Assembly (NCBI RefSeq): GCF_014237835.1
Contig: NZ_JACJVI010000002.1
Coordinates: 1 to 64,000 of the forward strand
Direction: 5' to 3'
Length of the DNA stretch: 64,000 bases
Source of the DNA: Rhizobium sp. AQ_MP
GTDB taxonomy: Bacteria; Pseudomonadota; Alphaproteobacteria; Rhizobiales; Rhizobiaceae
Shown here: positions 25,095 to 33,810 of the stretch, piece by piece
Layout: the number at the start of each line of letters is the position of its first letter
Position numbering within the stretch: position 1 is the stretch's first letter
The notes under the pieces: model-generated
Told to the model about the DNA's origin: nothing
Databases searched by the model: none
What the model saw: the letters and a program-made list of their open reading frames with translations, nothing else
Program-made: the position numbers and the translations under genes

Positions 25095-26081
25095 ATGAAA
25101 CGCTTTCTTCCCGATACCTTCACGCTCTTGCTCGTTGTCATGGTGGTTCTGGCAAGCCTGTTGCCGATCTCCGGCGAGCCTGCCAAATGGTTCGGCCTCG
25201 CAACCAATCTCGCCGTTGCCTTGCTGTTTTTTCTGCACGGGGCGCGGCTTTCTACCGATGTCGTGGTGGCCGGTTTCCTGCACTGGCGGCTGCAGAGCTT
25301 TATTCTGGCGATGACCTTCGTCGTCTTTCCGCTGCTCGGTCTGCTGCTCGGTCTCCTCTCGCCGTGGCTCATTCCACCGGCGCTTTATCTCGGTCTGCTC
25401 TATGTCTGTGTGCTCCCGTCGACGGTGCAGTCTTCGATTGCCTTTACCTCCATCGCCGGGGGCAATGTGCCGGCCGCCATCTGTGCCGCATCCGCATCCA
25501 ACATCCTCGGCATGTTCTTGACGCCCGCGCTCGTGGCGGTTCTCTTCACGGCTGGCGGTCATGTCGGGGTGTCGCTCGACATGATCTGGAAGATCCTGCT
25601 GCAGCTATTCCTGCCCTTCGTGCTCGGGCAGGTGCTGCAACCCTTCATCGGCAACTGGATCCGGGCGCGCAAAACGTTGCTTACGCCCGTCGATCGCGGC
25701 TCGATCCTGATGGTGGTCTATCTCGCCTTTTCCAATGCGGTGATCGAAGGCATATGGTCGGATTTCTCCACCGCCGATCTAGCTCTGGTGATCGGGCTCG
25801 ACATCGCGCTGCTCGTCGTCGTCCTGTTGATTACTCTTCTGGGCTCGAAGCTCTTCGGCTTCAGCCGAGAGGATCGGATTGCCGCGATCTTCTGCGGCTC
25901 CAAGAAGAGCCTTGCCAGTGGTGTGCCGATGGCGGGCGTCATCTTCGCAGGCCAGTCAGTGGGTGCCATAGTCCTGCCGCTCATGCTGTTCCATCAGATC
26001 CAACTCATGGTCTGCGCCTGGCTCGCTCGACGCTATGCCGTGGCCAAGCTGGAGCATGAGCGAGTGGCCCAGGCGGCCTGA
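25095..26081 (+). CDS. Bile acid:sodium symporter-family (SBF-like) transporter
   Basis: A 328-residue membrane protein with about ten helices, resembling the YfeH/SBF-like branch of the bile-acid:sodium symporter superfamily. Family features include FFLHGARLSTDVV after helix 2, FPLLGLLLG, the conserved polar stretch CVLPSTVQSSIAFTSIAGGNVPAAICAA (by blocks) and SKKSLASGVPMAGVIF late in the protein. GGAA precedes the ATG by six bases. Substrates of bacterial members include organic anions; nothing here identifies this one. It is controlled with the divergent LysR gene. Confidence 0.88.
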   Translation: MKRFLPDTFTLLLVVMVVLASLLPISGEPAKWFGLATNLAVALLFFLHGARLSTDVVVAGFLHWRLQSFILAMTFVVFPLLGLLLGLLSPWLIPPALYLGLLYVCVLPSTVQSSIAFTSIAGGNVPAAICAASASNILGMFLTPALVAVLFTAGGHVGVSLDMIWKILLQLFLPFVLGQVLQPFIGNWIRARKTLLTPVDRGSILMVVYLAFSNAVIEGIWSDFSTADLALVIGLDIALLVVVLLITLLGSKLFGFSREDRIAAIFCGSKKSLASGVPMAGVIFAGQSVGAIVLPLMLFHQIQLMVCAWLARRYAVAKLEHERVAQAA

Positions 26082-26176
26082 ACCTCGATTGCGCTTCCCT
26101 GCGATCTGTTCGATGCCGGTTCGTCCGAACGGCTATTCGGGAAAACGCGTAGGCGGCGACGCCCGCCAAACATCCC

Positions 26177-27199
26177 TCAGGCCGACTGGCGTTCGACCAA
26201 CCGGCATTCGACCTTTAACTGGTCGTGGGAACTGGAGAGCCCGCCGGCCATGTCGGCAAGCAGTTCGACAGCCATGGAGCCCATCTCGAACATCGGTAGA
26301 TGGAAAGTGGTCAGCGGTGGCATGGTGAATTGGGCAATGTCTCTGTTGTCAAACCCGACCACGGATACATCCGTCGGTATCGACTTTCCGAGTTCCTTCA
26401 GGGCCTCTATGCAGCCCAGAGCCATCAGGTCGTTGGCGCAGAAGATCCCGTCAGGAGGGTTCTTCAATTTCATCAGGGCATGGGTCTTCTCATATCCGGA
26501 GGAGGGCTCCCAATTGCCGTAATGGACAAGGTCCGGATCATAGGCCAGATCATTGCTGGCGAGGGCTTGCTTATAGCCGCGCAGGCGGTCTCGGGGATTG
26601 TCCAGTCCTTCCTGGCCGTTGATCAGCGCAATGCGCTTGCGACCGGAAGCAATGAGCCTCTCGGTGGCGGCACGACCGCCTGCGACGTCCCCCGGCAGGA
26701 TGGAAGGAAGGCGACGCTCCTGGTCGTAGCAGTTGACCAAAACTGAGGGCACCTTCAGCAGGGGCTCGGCCGGATCAATCTTGCGGGTCAGGATCGTCCC
26801 GAAGATATAACCGAGGAGTGTCTGTCCGTCGCAGATCGAGAAGATGCCGCCATCCGGGTCCTCGCCCTTGCGGAATACACCGAGCGTTACGATGATCCCG
26901 AGCTCAAGCGCCTTTTCACGCGCGCCTTCGAAGGCCATCGACATCCAGGGGTCGGTCGTCAGTTCATCGACCGCGAAGACGATCACCTTGTTTGTATTCG
27001 TCGTGCCGGTTGACGCGCTGGCGGTCGATTTGTTGGCAAGGCGGTAACCGAGTTCCTCCGCCGCATCGAAGACACGCTTGCGCGTCGCTTCGCTGAAGCG
27101 GGCGCCGGAACTGCCATTGAGGATGAGGGAAACGGTCGCCTGCGATACGCGCGCCAGCGCGGCCACATCCATCATCGTCGGTTTCAAGGCATTCTCCAT
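26177..27199 (-). CDS. LacI-family transcriptional regulator
   Basis: A 340-residue repressor. It starts at MENALKPTMMDVAALAR; the frame is open far upstream, but across the permease gene. The DNA-binding domain is TMMDVAALARVSQATVSLIL followed by the hinge region, then a periplasmic-binding-protein-like effector domain (KVIVFAVDELTTDPWMSM; FCANDLMALGCIEALKELG; VVGFDNRDIAQFTMPPLTT). It is the last gene of the minus-strand importer operon, 35 bases after the permease stop, so it probably represses the two divergent importer operons and releases them on binding the imported sugar or a derivative. Confidence 0.92.
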   Translation of the reverse strand: MENALKPTMMDVAALARVSQATVSLILNGSSGARFSEATRKRVFDAAEELGYRLANKSTASASTGTTNTNKVIVFAVDELTTDPWMSMAFEGAREKALELGIIVTLGVFRKGEDPDGGIFSICDGQTLLGYIFGTILTRKIDPAEPLLKVPSVLVNCYDQERRLPSILPGDVAGGRAATERLIASGRKRIALINGQEGLDNPRDRLRGYKQALASNDLAYDPDLVHYGNWEPSSGYEKTHALMKLKNPPDGIFCANDLMALGCIEALKELGKSIPTDVSVVGFDNRDIAQFTMPPLTTFHLPMFEMGSMAVELLADMAGGLSSSHDQLKVECRLVERQSA

Positions 27200-27234
27200 G
27201 GCGAACACCGTGGTTTCCGAAGCAGAGCTGCGTG

Positions 27235-28224
27235 TCAGGACCGGAAATGTCTGACACGGTCGAATCCCACGGCGACCACAATGAAAGTACCTATGAACAT
27301 TCCTTGCCAGAATGTCGAGATGCCGAGCAGGATCAGGGAGTTGCGAATAACCTCTATCAACAGGGCGCCGACCACCGCGCCCAAGGCATTGCCTTCGCCG
27401 CCGGCCAAATTGGCGCCGCCAATGACGGCTGCTGCGATCACTGTCAGTTCCATCGCCTGGCCCAGATTGGTGGTGACGCTTCCGAGCCATCCGGCCATCA
27501 GGATGCCGGCGAGCCCTGCCGTCAGCGCCGAGAACATGTAGATGCTGACTTTCATCCTTTGCACGGGAATACCGGTCAGGACTGCGGCATTCTCGTTGCT
27601 GCCGATGGCAAAGAGATGTTGTCCCCAGCGTGTCCACTTGAAAGTGAGCGACATCAGAATCGTGAGCACGGCCAAGACATAGAGGGGATGTGGAATGCCA
27701 AGGGTGGATCCGCCGCCAATCCATATCAGCAGTTCGTGGTCGGGGCCAAAATTGTAAATCATCTTGTTGTCGGAGAGCACCATGGCGAGCGAGCGGGCCG
27801 CCGAGAGCGTTCCGAGCGTGACCACGAAGGGCGGCATGCGGGCATAGGCCACGAGCACGCCGTTCAGCAGCCCGACAAGAAGAGCTGCAGCGAGAGCAAG
27901 GGGCGCGGCCAGAAGGAAGGGTGTGCCCGCTTCCATGGTCACGCTGATCACCATGGCGCTCAGCACGACGGTGGAGCCGACGGAGAGGTCGATGCCGCCT
28001 GAGGCAATGATGGCCGTCATGCCAATTGCGATGATGGCGACGAAGGCGAAGTTGCGAGCAACATTGAAGAGGTTGCGCTCAGTGGCGAAACTGTCCGTCA
28101 GCAGGCTGAGTGCCAGACACGCGAGGACTGCCGCCAAGAAAACCCAGAACAATTGTTGGCCAGATATCCGAGAGAGCCAGCTGCGATGCTCGCTTCGCGC
28201 AATGATTTCCTCCAGAGTCGTCAT
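27235..28224 (-). CDS. Ribose-type sugar ABC importer permease (RbsC-like), system A
   Basis: A 329-residue permease with eight to ten helices. Family blocks include NLFNVARNFAFVAIIAIGMTAII, SGGIDLSVGS, PPFVVTLGTLSAARSLAM and IGGANLAGGEGNALGAVVGAL. It lies 13 bases downstream of the system A ATPase gene. No binding protein is encoded in this operon; one of the two binding proteins in the divergent operon probably serves it. Confidence 0.93.
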   Translation of the reverse strand: MTTLEEIIARSEHRSWLSRISGQQLFWVFLAAVLACLALSLLTDSFATERNLFNVARNFAFVAIIAIGMTAIIASGGIDLSVGSTVVLSAMVISVTMEAGTPFLLAAPLALAAALLVGLLNGVLVAYARMPPFVVTLGTLSAARSLAMVLSDNKMIYNFGPDHELLIWIGGGSTLGIPHPLYVLAVLTILMSLTFKWTRWGQHLFAIGSNENAAVLTGIPVQRMKVSIYMFSALTAGLAGILMAGWLGSVTTNLGQAMELTVIAAAVIGGANLAGGEGNALGAVVGALLIEVIRNSLILLGISTFWQGMFIGTFIVVAVGFDRVRHFRS

Positions 28225-28237
28225 AGCAAGTCCCCTC

Positions 28238-28978
28238 TCATGCGGCTTCGATGGCGCCGGTGATCAAGCCGGTCACCTCTTCGGGTGATGAGCGATCGGC
28301 GCGTTTGCTGCAGACGAGCTCTCCGCGCCTTAAGACGGCAATCCGATCCGATACGCCGAAAACGTCGGGCATGCGGTGGCTGATGAGGATGACGCTGATA
28401 CCCTGGTCGCGAAGACGCCTGATGACATCGAGGACCTCCGCCACCTGCCGCACCGAAATCGCTGCAGTCGGTTCATCCATCATGACGATCTTTGGCTGTG
28501 ACAGGAGCGTGCGTGCGATTGCCACCGCCTGGCGTTGGCCGCCCGACATGCGGCGCACCAGATCGCGGGGTCTCGTTTCCGATTTCAGCTGTTTGAAGAG
28601 GCTGGCTGAGACCCGGTTCATGTCGGCATAGTCGATGTAGCGCAATGGCCCGAGCTTGCGCATGGTCTCCCGCCCCAGGAAGACATTGGACGCGGCCGAG
28701 AGATGATCGCAAAGCGCGAGGTCCTGATAGACGACCTCAACGCCGTGCCTTTGTGCATCGCGGGGGTTGTGAAACGCAACCTGTTGGTCATCGATGCGGA
28801 TTTCGCCGGTGGAGGGCGGGAAGTTGCCGGCGATGATTTTCACAAGGGTGCTCTTGCCGGCACCATTGTCCCCCATCAGCCCCAGAACCTCTCCGGGCTC
28901 GATTGCAAGACTGACGCGGGTCAAGGCCTGTATGGCGCCATAACTCTTTGAAATCTCATGCAATGACAGTCGTGACAC
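28238..28978 (-). CDS. Sugar ABC importer ATP-binding protein with one ATPase domain, system A
   Basis: A 246-residue ATPase starting at a GTG (28978), chosen because GGGAGG lies upstream at good spacing; an earlier GTG at 29005 is possible. It has Walker A GDNGAGKST, Q-loop VYQDLALCDH, signature MSGGQRQAVAIAR and Walker B IVMMDEPTAAI. Unlike RbsA-type proteins it has a single ATPase domain, so it should act as a homodimer, as in the FrcA/XylG-like short ATPases of rhizobial sugar importers. It is the first gene of the minus-strand operon. Confidence 0.9.
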   Translation of the reverse strand: MSRLSLHEISKSYGAIQALTRVSLAIEPGEVLGLMGDNGAGKSTLVKIIAGNFPPSTGEIRIDDQQVAFHNPRDAQRHGVEVVYQDLALCDHLSAASNVFLGRETMRKLGPLRYIDYADMNRVSASLFKQLKSETRPRDLVRRMSGGQRQAVAIARTLLSQPKIVMMDEPTAAISVRQVAEVLDVIRRLRDQGISVILISHRMPDVFGVSDRIAVLRRGELVCSKRADRSSPEEVTGLITGAIEAA

Positions 28979-29055
28979 GCTCCGCCCTCCCTCGGCTTGT
29001 TTCACTGTGGCCGCTCAAGCGCAGCATAGCTCGTGTGGCTTGATGGCGCAAATTG

Positions 29056-29096
29056 ATATTAATGATGCTTGACTTAATATTATTACTAATTATTAA
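29056..29096. promoter_or_regulatory. AT-rich divergent promoter/operator with three half-sites
   Basis: ATATTAA (29056-29062), TTAATAT (29074-29080) and TATTAA (29091-29096) are spaced 18 and 17 bases apart; the first two are perfect inverted arms around 11 bases. TTGACT (29069-29074) and TATTAA (29091-29096), 16 bases apart, form a plausible sigma-70 promoter reading toward the epimerase gene. The overlap of promoter and half-sites fits repression by the LacI protein encoded at 26177. Confidence 0.6.
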
Positions 29097-29129
29097 TCGT
29101 GCAACTTGAGAAAGAAAAGGGAGGCGTGG

Positions 29130-30110
29130 ATGCGGTTGCTTGTGACGGGCGCCACCGGAAAGGTGGGGCAGGCCTTCCTGCCCGCATTTTTCGCCCATCC
29201 GCGCTTTGCGGAATGGGACGTCGTCGCCCTTTGCAACAATCGTCTCCTGCAGCCTGCGCCGCGTCTCTCGGTCGAAAGGGGCTCGGTTGCGGATGCCCAG
29301 GTCATTGCCAGAGTGCTCAGCGGCGTGACGCATGTCCTGCATCTCGCCGCCGTTAAGGAAACACCCGATCAGGCTATCGATGTTGCGCTGAAGGGGCTCT
29401 ATCTCTTGCTCGACCGCTTCAGCCGTCTTCAGACGCGGCGGCAGTTCGTGCTGCTCAGCGGTGACTGCGTCGTCGGTCACATCTTCCATGGCTATGACGC
29501 GCCGATCACCGAACAGGCGCCGAGGCGAGCCTATCGGGGCGTCTACGCTCTGACCAAGGTGCTGGAAGAGACGATGCTGGAACAGTTCGGCATTCAGGAA
29601 GGCCTGAACTGGACCACGCTTCGCGCCCCATGGATCATGGAGAAGGACGACTTTCGGTTCGCCTTCGAGCTGGGCGACGATCAGTTTGGCGGGCCGGCCT
29701 GGACTGACCTCATGGCTGTCGATGAATTGCAGGTGTCGAGGCAAGATCGCGTCCTGCCCGTCATGCGCGATGGCAAGGGCGGCTATCTGAAGCGCAACTT
29801 CATCCACGTCGACGATCTGGTGAAGGCGATCCTGGCTGCGCTCGACAATCCGGCTGCCTATGGCGAATTGTTCAACGTCGCCATGGATCGACCCGTGGAC
29901 TATGGCGCGGTGGCGGATCTCCTGGAAACGTCCGGCAACATGCAACGTCGCGACATCGCAACGTCCTTTCACAGCAATTGGCTCGACAATTCAAAGGCCC
30001 GGATGGTGCTCGGCTGGCAGCCGGAGATCGATCTGGAAGGGCTCGTCGAGCGCGCCTGGAGTTACCGGCGCGCGGCGGATGATCCACGCATCATTTGGTA
30101 TCCCGGCTGA
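29130..30110 (+). CDS. NAD-dependent epimerase/dehydratase (extended SDR)
   Basis: A 326-residue extended short-chain dehydrogenase. I start at ATG 29130 because AAGGGAGG ends five bases upstream. The NAD-binding loop is RLLVTGATGKVGQAF, the active-site region has FVLLSGDCVVG with Ser and YALTKVLEE with the Tyr-x-x-x-Lys pair, and the C-terminal part has FIHVDDLVKAILAAL typical of sugar epimerases or reductases. As first gene of the importer operon it probably acts on the imported sugar or its acid or lactone form. Confidence 0.88.
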   Translation: MRLLVTGATGKVGQAFLPAFFAHPRFAEWDVVALCNNRLLQPAPRLSVERGSVADAQVIARVLSGVTHVLHLAAVKETPDQAIDVALKGLYLLLDRFSRLQTRRQFVLLSGDCVVGHIFHGYDAPITEQAPRRAYRGVYALTKVLEETMLEQFGIQEGLNWTTLRAPWIMEKDDFRFAFELGDDQFGGPAWTDLMAVDELQVSRQDRVLPVMRDGKGGYLKRNFIHVDDLVKAILAALDNPAAYGELFNVAMDRPVDYGAVADLLETSGNMQRRDIATSFHSNWLDNSKARMVLGWQPEIDLEGLVERAWSYRRAADDPRIIWYPG

Positions 30111-30150
30111 GCAGGAGGGCTTGCCGGCGATTAGGAGGAGGAGAAAGGCA

Positions 30151-31143
30151 ATGAAATCACGTTTCTTGGCATTCACTGCAATACCTGTTCTGATGCTGCT
30201 CGCCGGTGAAGCCGCGGCGGAAGGCAAGAAGACCCTGGCCATCGTCGTGAAGGGGCTGGACAATCCGTTCTTCGAGCAGATCAATCTCGGCTGCAAGAAA
30301 TGGATGTCGGAGAATTCCGACAGCGAATACGAATGCCTCTACACCGGACCCGCCTCTTCGGCTGATGAAGCCGGTGCGGTCCAGATCGTCGACGATCTGC
30401 TCACACGCGGGGTCGCAGCCATTGCGATTTCGCCTTCGAACGCGCCCGCCATGGCCAACCGCCTTCGGGAAATCGCCCCGACCGTACCGGTCATGACCGT
30501 CGATGCCGACCTGCTCGAAGCCGACCACGGACTGCGCAAGACCTATCTCGGCACAGACAACTATCTGATGGGCGTGAAGATGGCGGAGGAGGCCAAGAAG
30601 CTGAAGTCCGAGGGAGGCACGGTGTGTCTTCAGCTCGGAAACGTGGCCGCAGCCAACATCAATGCCCGTGCTCAGGGGTTCCGCGATACGATCGCGGGAG
30701 CCAAGGATGTTGATCGTCTCACCGGCCAGAATGGCTGGACGGAGATCGAGGGCTGCCCCGTCTTCACAAACGATCAGGCCGACCTTGCCAACCAGCAGAT
30801 GTCCGATGTGTTCACGGCGCATCCTGATCTCGATGCTTTCATTCTGATCGGCGGCTGGGCGCAGTTTGCACCGCAGGCCTATACCCAGGTGACCGACCAG
30901 GTGATGGACAAGCTCAAGTCCAAGGACCTGATCATCGTCGCGGGCGACACACTGCCGCCGCAGACGCAAGCCTTCCGCGAAGGGCGCAGCCACGCGCAGG
31001 TCGGCCAGCGGCCCTTCGAGATGGGCTACAAGGCGCCCGACGTGATGATCCAGCTCATCAAGGGCGAGACAGTCGAGGACCCGCTCTTCACCGGTCTCGA
31101 CGTCTGCAACGCCGAAGATCCGGGCTTCTGCAAGGACAACTGA
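30151..31143 (+). CDS. Periplasmic sugar-binding protein 1 (RbsB-like)
   Basis: A 330-residue exported protein. A signal peptide (MKSRFLAFTAIPVLMLLAGEAAA) precedes KKTLAIVVKGLDNPFFEQIN, the standard start of RbsB-type binding proteins. The second lobe has LDAFILIGGWAQ and DLIIVAGDTLPP. AGGAGGAGG lies upstream of the ATG. It sits in the plus-strand operon but could feed system A, which lacks its own binding-protein gene. It has several cysteines (e.g. LGCKKWM, CLYTGP, VCNAEDPGFC) that may form disulfides in the periplasm. Confidence 0.9.
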   Translation: MKSRFLAFTAIPVLMLLAGEAAAEGKKTLAIVVKGLDNPFFEQINLGCKKWMSENSDSEYECLYTGPASSADEAGAVQIVDDLLTRGVAAIAISPSNAPAMANRLREIAPTVPVMTVDADLLEADHGLRKTYLGTDNYLMGVKMAEEAKKLKSEGGTVCLQLGNVAAANINARAQGFRDTIAGAKDVDRLTGQNGWTEIEGCPVFTNDQADLANQQMSDVFTAHPDLDAFILIGGWAQFAPQAYTQVTDQVMDKLKSKDLIIVAGDTLPPQTQAFREGRSHAQVGQRPFEMGYKAPDVMIQLIKGETVEDPLFTGLDVCNAEDPGFCKDN

Positions 31144-31149
31144 CCAAGA

Positions 31150-31177
31150 GGGGCGAGGGAGGCTACTCGCTCGTCCC
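31150..31177 (+). terminator. Hairpin between the two binding-protein genes
   Basis: GGGGCGAG (31150-31157) pairs with CTCGTCCC (31170-31177), one pair being G-U, seven bases after the stop of binding protein 1. The downstream UUCC is not a real U-tract. It probably protects the upstream mRNA or causes partial termination. Confidence 0.45.
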
Positions 31178-31274
31178 TTCCGCATGCGGCAGCCTGCGGT
31201 GCGAAAGCGCTGCATGTCGGCTGCTGTCCGTCAACAGGATGCAGCCTGAGAGGAGAGGGCTGCGGGAGGACATC

Positions 31275-32222
31275 ATGAAACCACTTACCATAACAGCCAT
31301 CGCTGCGATCATGGGCATCGTCGCCACACCAGCCGTGGCACAGGACAAGCAGGCGCTCGCCTTTGTCGTTAACGCCGCGTCCGATTTCTGGAAACTGGCC
31401 GAAGCGGGCGTCAAGGCGGCGCAGGCTGAACTGTCAGACTTCGAGCTTCAGTTCCGGTATCCCGCCCAGGGCACTGCGGCGCTTCAGAACGCCCTCATGG
31501 ATGACCTGGTGGCAGCGGGGACCGATGCAATCATGATCTCGTCGGTTGATCCGAAGAACTCTGTGGACGCCTTCAACCGTATTGCCGACCAGGTTCCACT
31601 CTTCACCACCGATAGCGATGCTCCGCAGTCCAAGCGGATCGCCTATCTCGGCTCGTCCAACACGCTCGCCGGTGTCCAGGCCGGCGAGATCGCTGTCAAG
31701 GCGCTGCCGAACGGCGGAAAATGCATGGGCTTCGTCGGGTTCCTCGGTGCCGACAATGCGAAAGAGCGCATCGCCGGCTTCAAGCAGGCGGTGGAGGGCA
31801 AATCGATCGAACTCGTCGATGTGCGCGGTGACGATGTCGATTTCGCGCGCGCCCGCTCGAATGTCGACGACGTGCTCGCCGCCAATCCGGACATCGACTG
31901 CATGGTCGGCTTCTATTCCTACAATCCGCCCAAGATCTACGAGGCCCTGCAAGCAGCGGGCAAGCTCGGCGCCATCACTGTGATCGCCTTCGACGAAGAT
32001 CCGATCACGCTTGGCGCGGTGCGCGAAGGCAGTTTCGCTGGCACAGTGGTGCAGGACCCCTATCAGTGGGGCTATCAGGGCATGAAGCTGATGGCCGCCT
32101 ATCTCAAGGGCGACAAGTCCCAGGTGCCGGCCGACGGGCTGATCATCGTGCCAACGCAGGTCATCGACAAATCGAATGTCGATGACTTCGAAAAGCAGCT
32201 CAAGGAGCGGATCGGCGGCTGA
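31275..32222 (+). CDS. Periplasmic sugar-binding protein 2 (RbsB-like)
   Basis: A 315-residue binding protein. The signal peptide (MKPLTITAIAAIMGIVATPAVA) ends before QDKQALAFVVNAASDFWKLAE. GGGAGGA precedes the ATG. Lobe motifs include DAIMISSVDPKNS, AYLGSSNTLAGVQAGEIA and GAITVIAFDEDPITLGAVREG. It is only distantly similar to binding protein 1, so the two are likely to bind different sugars. It is followed by a strong hairpin and then the two-domain ATPase and permease of system B, its natural partners. Confidence 0.9.
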   Translation: MKPLTITAIAAIMGIVATPAVAQDKQALAFVVNAASDFWKLAEAGVKAAQAELSDFELQFRYPAQGTAALQNALMDDLVAAGTDAIMISSVDPKNSVDAFNRIADQVPLFTTDSDAPQSKRIAYLGSSNTLAGVQAGEIAVKALPNGGKCMGFVGFLGADNAKERIAGFKQAVEGKSIELVDVRGDDVDFARARSNVDDVLAANPDIDCMVGFYSYNPPKIYEALQAAGKLGAITVIAFDEDPITLGAVREGSFAGTVVQDPYQWGYQGMKLMAAYLKGDKSQVPADGLIIVPTQVIDKSNVDDFEKQLKERIGG

Positions 32223-32241
32223 TCGGCCTGCCGGTCAGCGA

Positions 32242-32270
32242 CCTGCGCGGACACTCCGGGTCCGCGCAGG
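32242..32270 (+). terminator. Strong intercistronic hairpin after binding protein 2
   Basis: CCTGCGCGGAC (32242-32252) and GTCCGCGCAGG (32260-32270) form a perfect 11-bp stem around ACTCCGG, 19 bases after the stop codon and followed by TACTTTCATTT. It fits partial termination that keeps binding-protein levels above those of ATPase and permease. Confidence 0.7.
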
Positions 32271-32301
32271 TACTTTCATTTCAGCTCAGGGTATTCCACC
32301 G

Positions 32302-33801
32302 ATGTCTGCTGCCGCGCCCATATCGCTCGATCTCGTCGGGATCACGAAGGTTTATCCCAGTGCCGTCGCCCTCGATTGCGTGTCGCTCAGCATCCGCGGC
32401 GGGGAAATCGTGGGGCTGATTGGAGAAAACGGCGCTGGAAAGTCGACATTGATGAAGGTGCTGGGAGGCACGATTGCGCCCGACGAGGGCGAGATCATCA
32501 TCGACGGCCAGACGGTCGCTTGTCTGACGCCGGCCCAGGCGTTGAAACATGGCATTGCATTCGTGCATCAGGAACTCAACCCGTTCGCCAATCTCGATGT
32601 CGCGGGCAATGTGATGCTCGGGCGTGAGTTGCGCCACGGCCCCTTCGGCTTCATCGACCACGACGCGATGGCGAGGCGTGTGAGGCCGTTGCTGGATATG
32701 CTTGGTGCGCGCTTCCAGTCTTCGACACCGGCCGCCAAACTCTCGCTAGCCGATCAGCAATTGATGGAAATCGCCAAGGCTTTGTCGACGAATGTTCGGC
32801 TGCTGATCCTTGACGAGCCGACATCGAGCCTCACCCTCGCCGAAACACAGCGGTTGCTGGAGGTGGTCAGGCGTCTGCGTTCGGATGGCGTGGCCGTCCT
32901 CTACATCACGCACCGGCTGACCGAGATGGGGGAGGTCGCCGATCGCGTGGTTGGACTTCGGGACGGGCGCAATGCCGGAGACCTTCATGGAGGCAGCATC
33001 AATCGGGACGCCATGGTCCGCCTGATGATCGGGCGCGATGTCGCGCAGTTCTACACGCCACCGGACACGACGTCCGGCGAAGTCGTCTTGCAAACGCGAG
33101 CCTTGCGAACGCAGGCCCACCCCGAAGCGGTGGTTGATCTCGAGATCCGCAGGGGCGAGATCCTCGGGCTAGCCGGACTGGTGGGGGCCGGGCGGACAGA
33201 GCTTGCGAGGGCTCTTTTCGGGATCGATCCCGTGCATGATGGGCATGTCGAGATCCATGGAAAGCCTATCCCGCCGGGATCGGTGCCGGCGGCGATCGCT
33301 GCGGGTATCTGCCTCGTGCCGGAAGATCGAAAATCCGAAGGTCTGTTTCTTGATTTTTCACTCACCGAAAACGTGGTCATGCCAAGCCTCTCCGCTCTTT
33401 CGCGGGCCGGGTTTGTCGATCGCCAGGCCGAGACGGATGAGGCAGATCGCTTTCGCAGTCGGTTGTCGATCCGTGCAAAGCGGCTCGACCGCGCGGTCAG
33501 CGAGCTTTCGGGCGGGAACCAGCAAAAGGTGGTTCTGGCCAAATGGCTCGGGCTCAATCCGAAGCTAATCATCCTCGACGAGCCGACGCGAGGGATTGAT
33601 GTGGGCGCGAAGGCAGAGGTCTACCGGCTGATGCGCGATCTCGCGGAAGGCGGGGCGGCCGTGCTGATGATCTCTTCGGACATGGAGGAAGTGATGGGCG
33701 TCTCGACGCGCGTGGCAGTCATGCGCCGAGGTGTCATTGCCGGCGTGCTGTCGCGCGAAGACCTAACGGAAGAAGCGATCCTCAGGCTGGCGGTCGGGTA
33801 G
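32302..33801 (+). CDS. Sugar ABC importer ATP-binding protein with two ATPase domains (RbsA-like), system B
   Basis: A 499-residue fusion of two ATPase domains. Domain 1 has Walker A GENGAGKST, Q-loop VHQELNPFANL, Walker B LLILDEPTSSL and H-loop ITHRLTEM; its signature reads LSLADQQLMEIAKAL. Domain 2 (from about residue 250) has a degenerate Walker A GLVGAGRTELARALFG, then signature LSGGNQQKVVLAKWL and LIILDEPTRGIDVGAK. This asymmetry is usual in the RbsA/XylG/MglA family. The ATG has only a weak ribosome site. It ends nine bases before the permease gene. Confidence 0.93.
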   Translation: MSAAAPISLDLVGITKVYPSAVALDCVSLSIRGGEIVGLIGENGAGKSTLMKVLGGTIAPDEGEIIIDGQTVACLTPAQALKHGIAFVHQELNPFANLDVAGNVMLGRELRHGPFGFIDHDAMARRVRPLLDMLGARFQSSTPAAKLSLADQQLMEIAKALSTNVRLLILDEPTSSLTLAETQRLLEVVRRLRSDGVAVLYITHRLTEMGEVADRVVGLRDGRNAGDLHGGSINRDAMVRLMIGRDVAQFYTPPDTTSGEVVLQTRALRTQAHPEAVVDLEIRRGEILGLAGLVGAGRTELARALFGIDPVHDGHVEIHGKPIPPGSVPAAIAAGICLVPEDRKSEGLFLDFSLTENVVMPSLSALSRAGFVDRQAETDEADRFRSRLSIRAKRLDRAVSELSGGNQQKVVLAKWLGLNPKLIILDEPTRGIDVGAKAEVYRLMRDLAEGGAAVLMISSDMEEVMGVSTRVAVMRRGVIAGVLSREDLTEEAILRLAVG

Positions 33802-33810
33802 GAGATCCTT

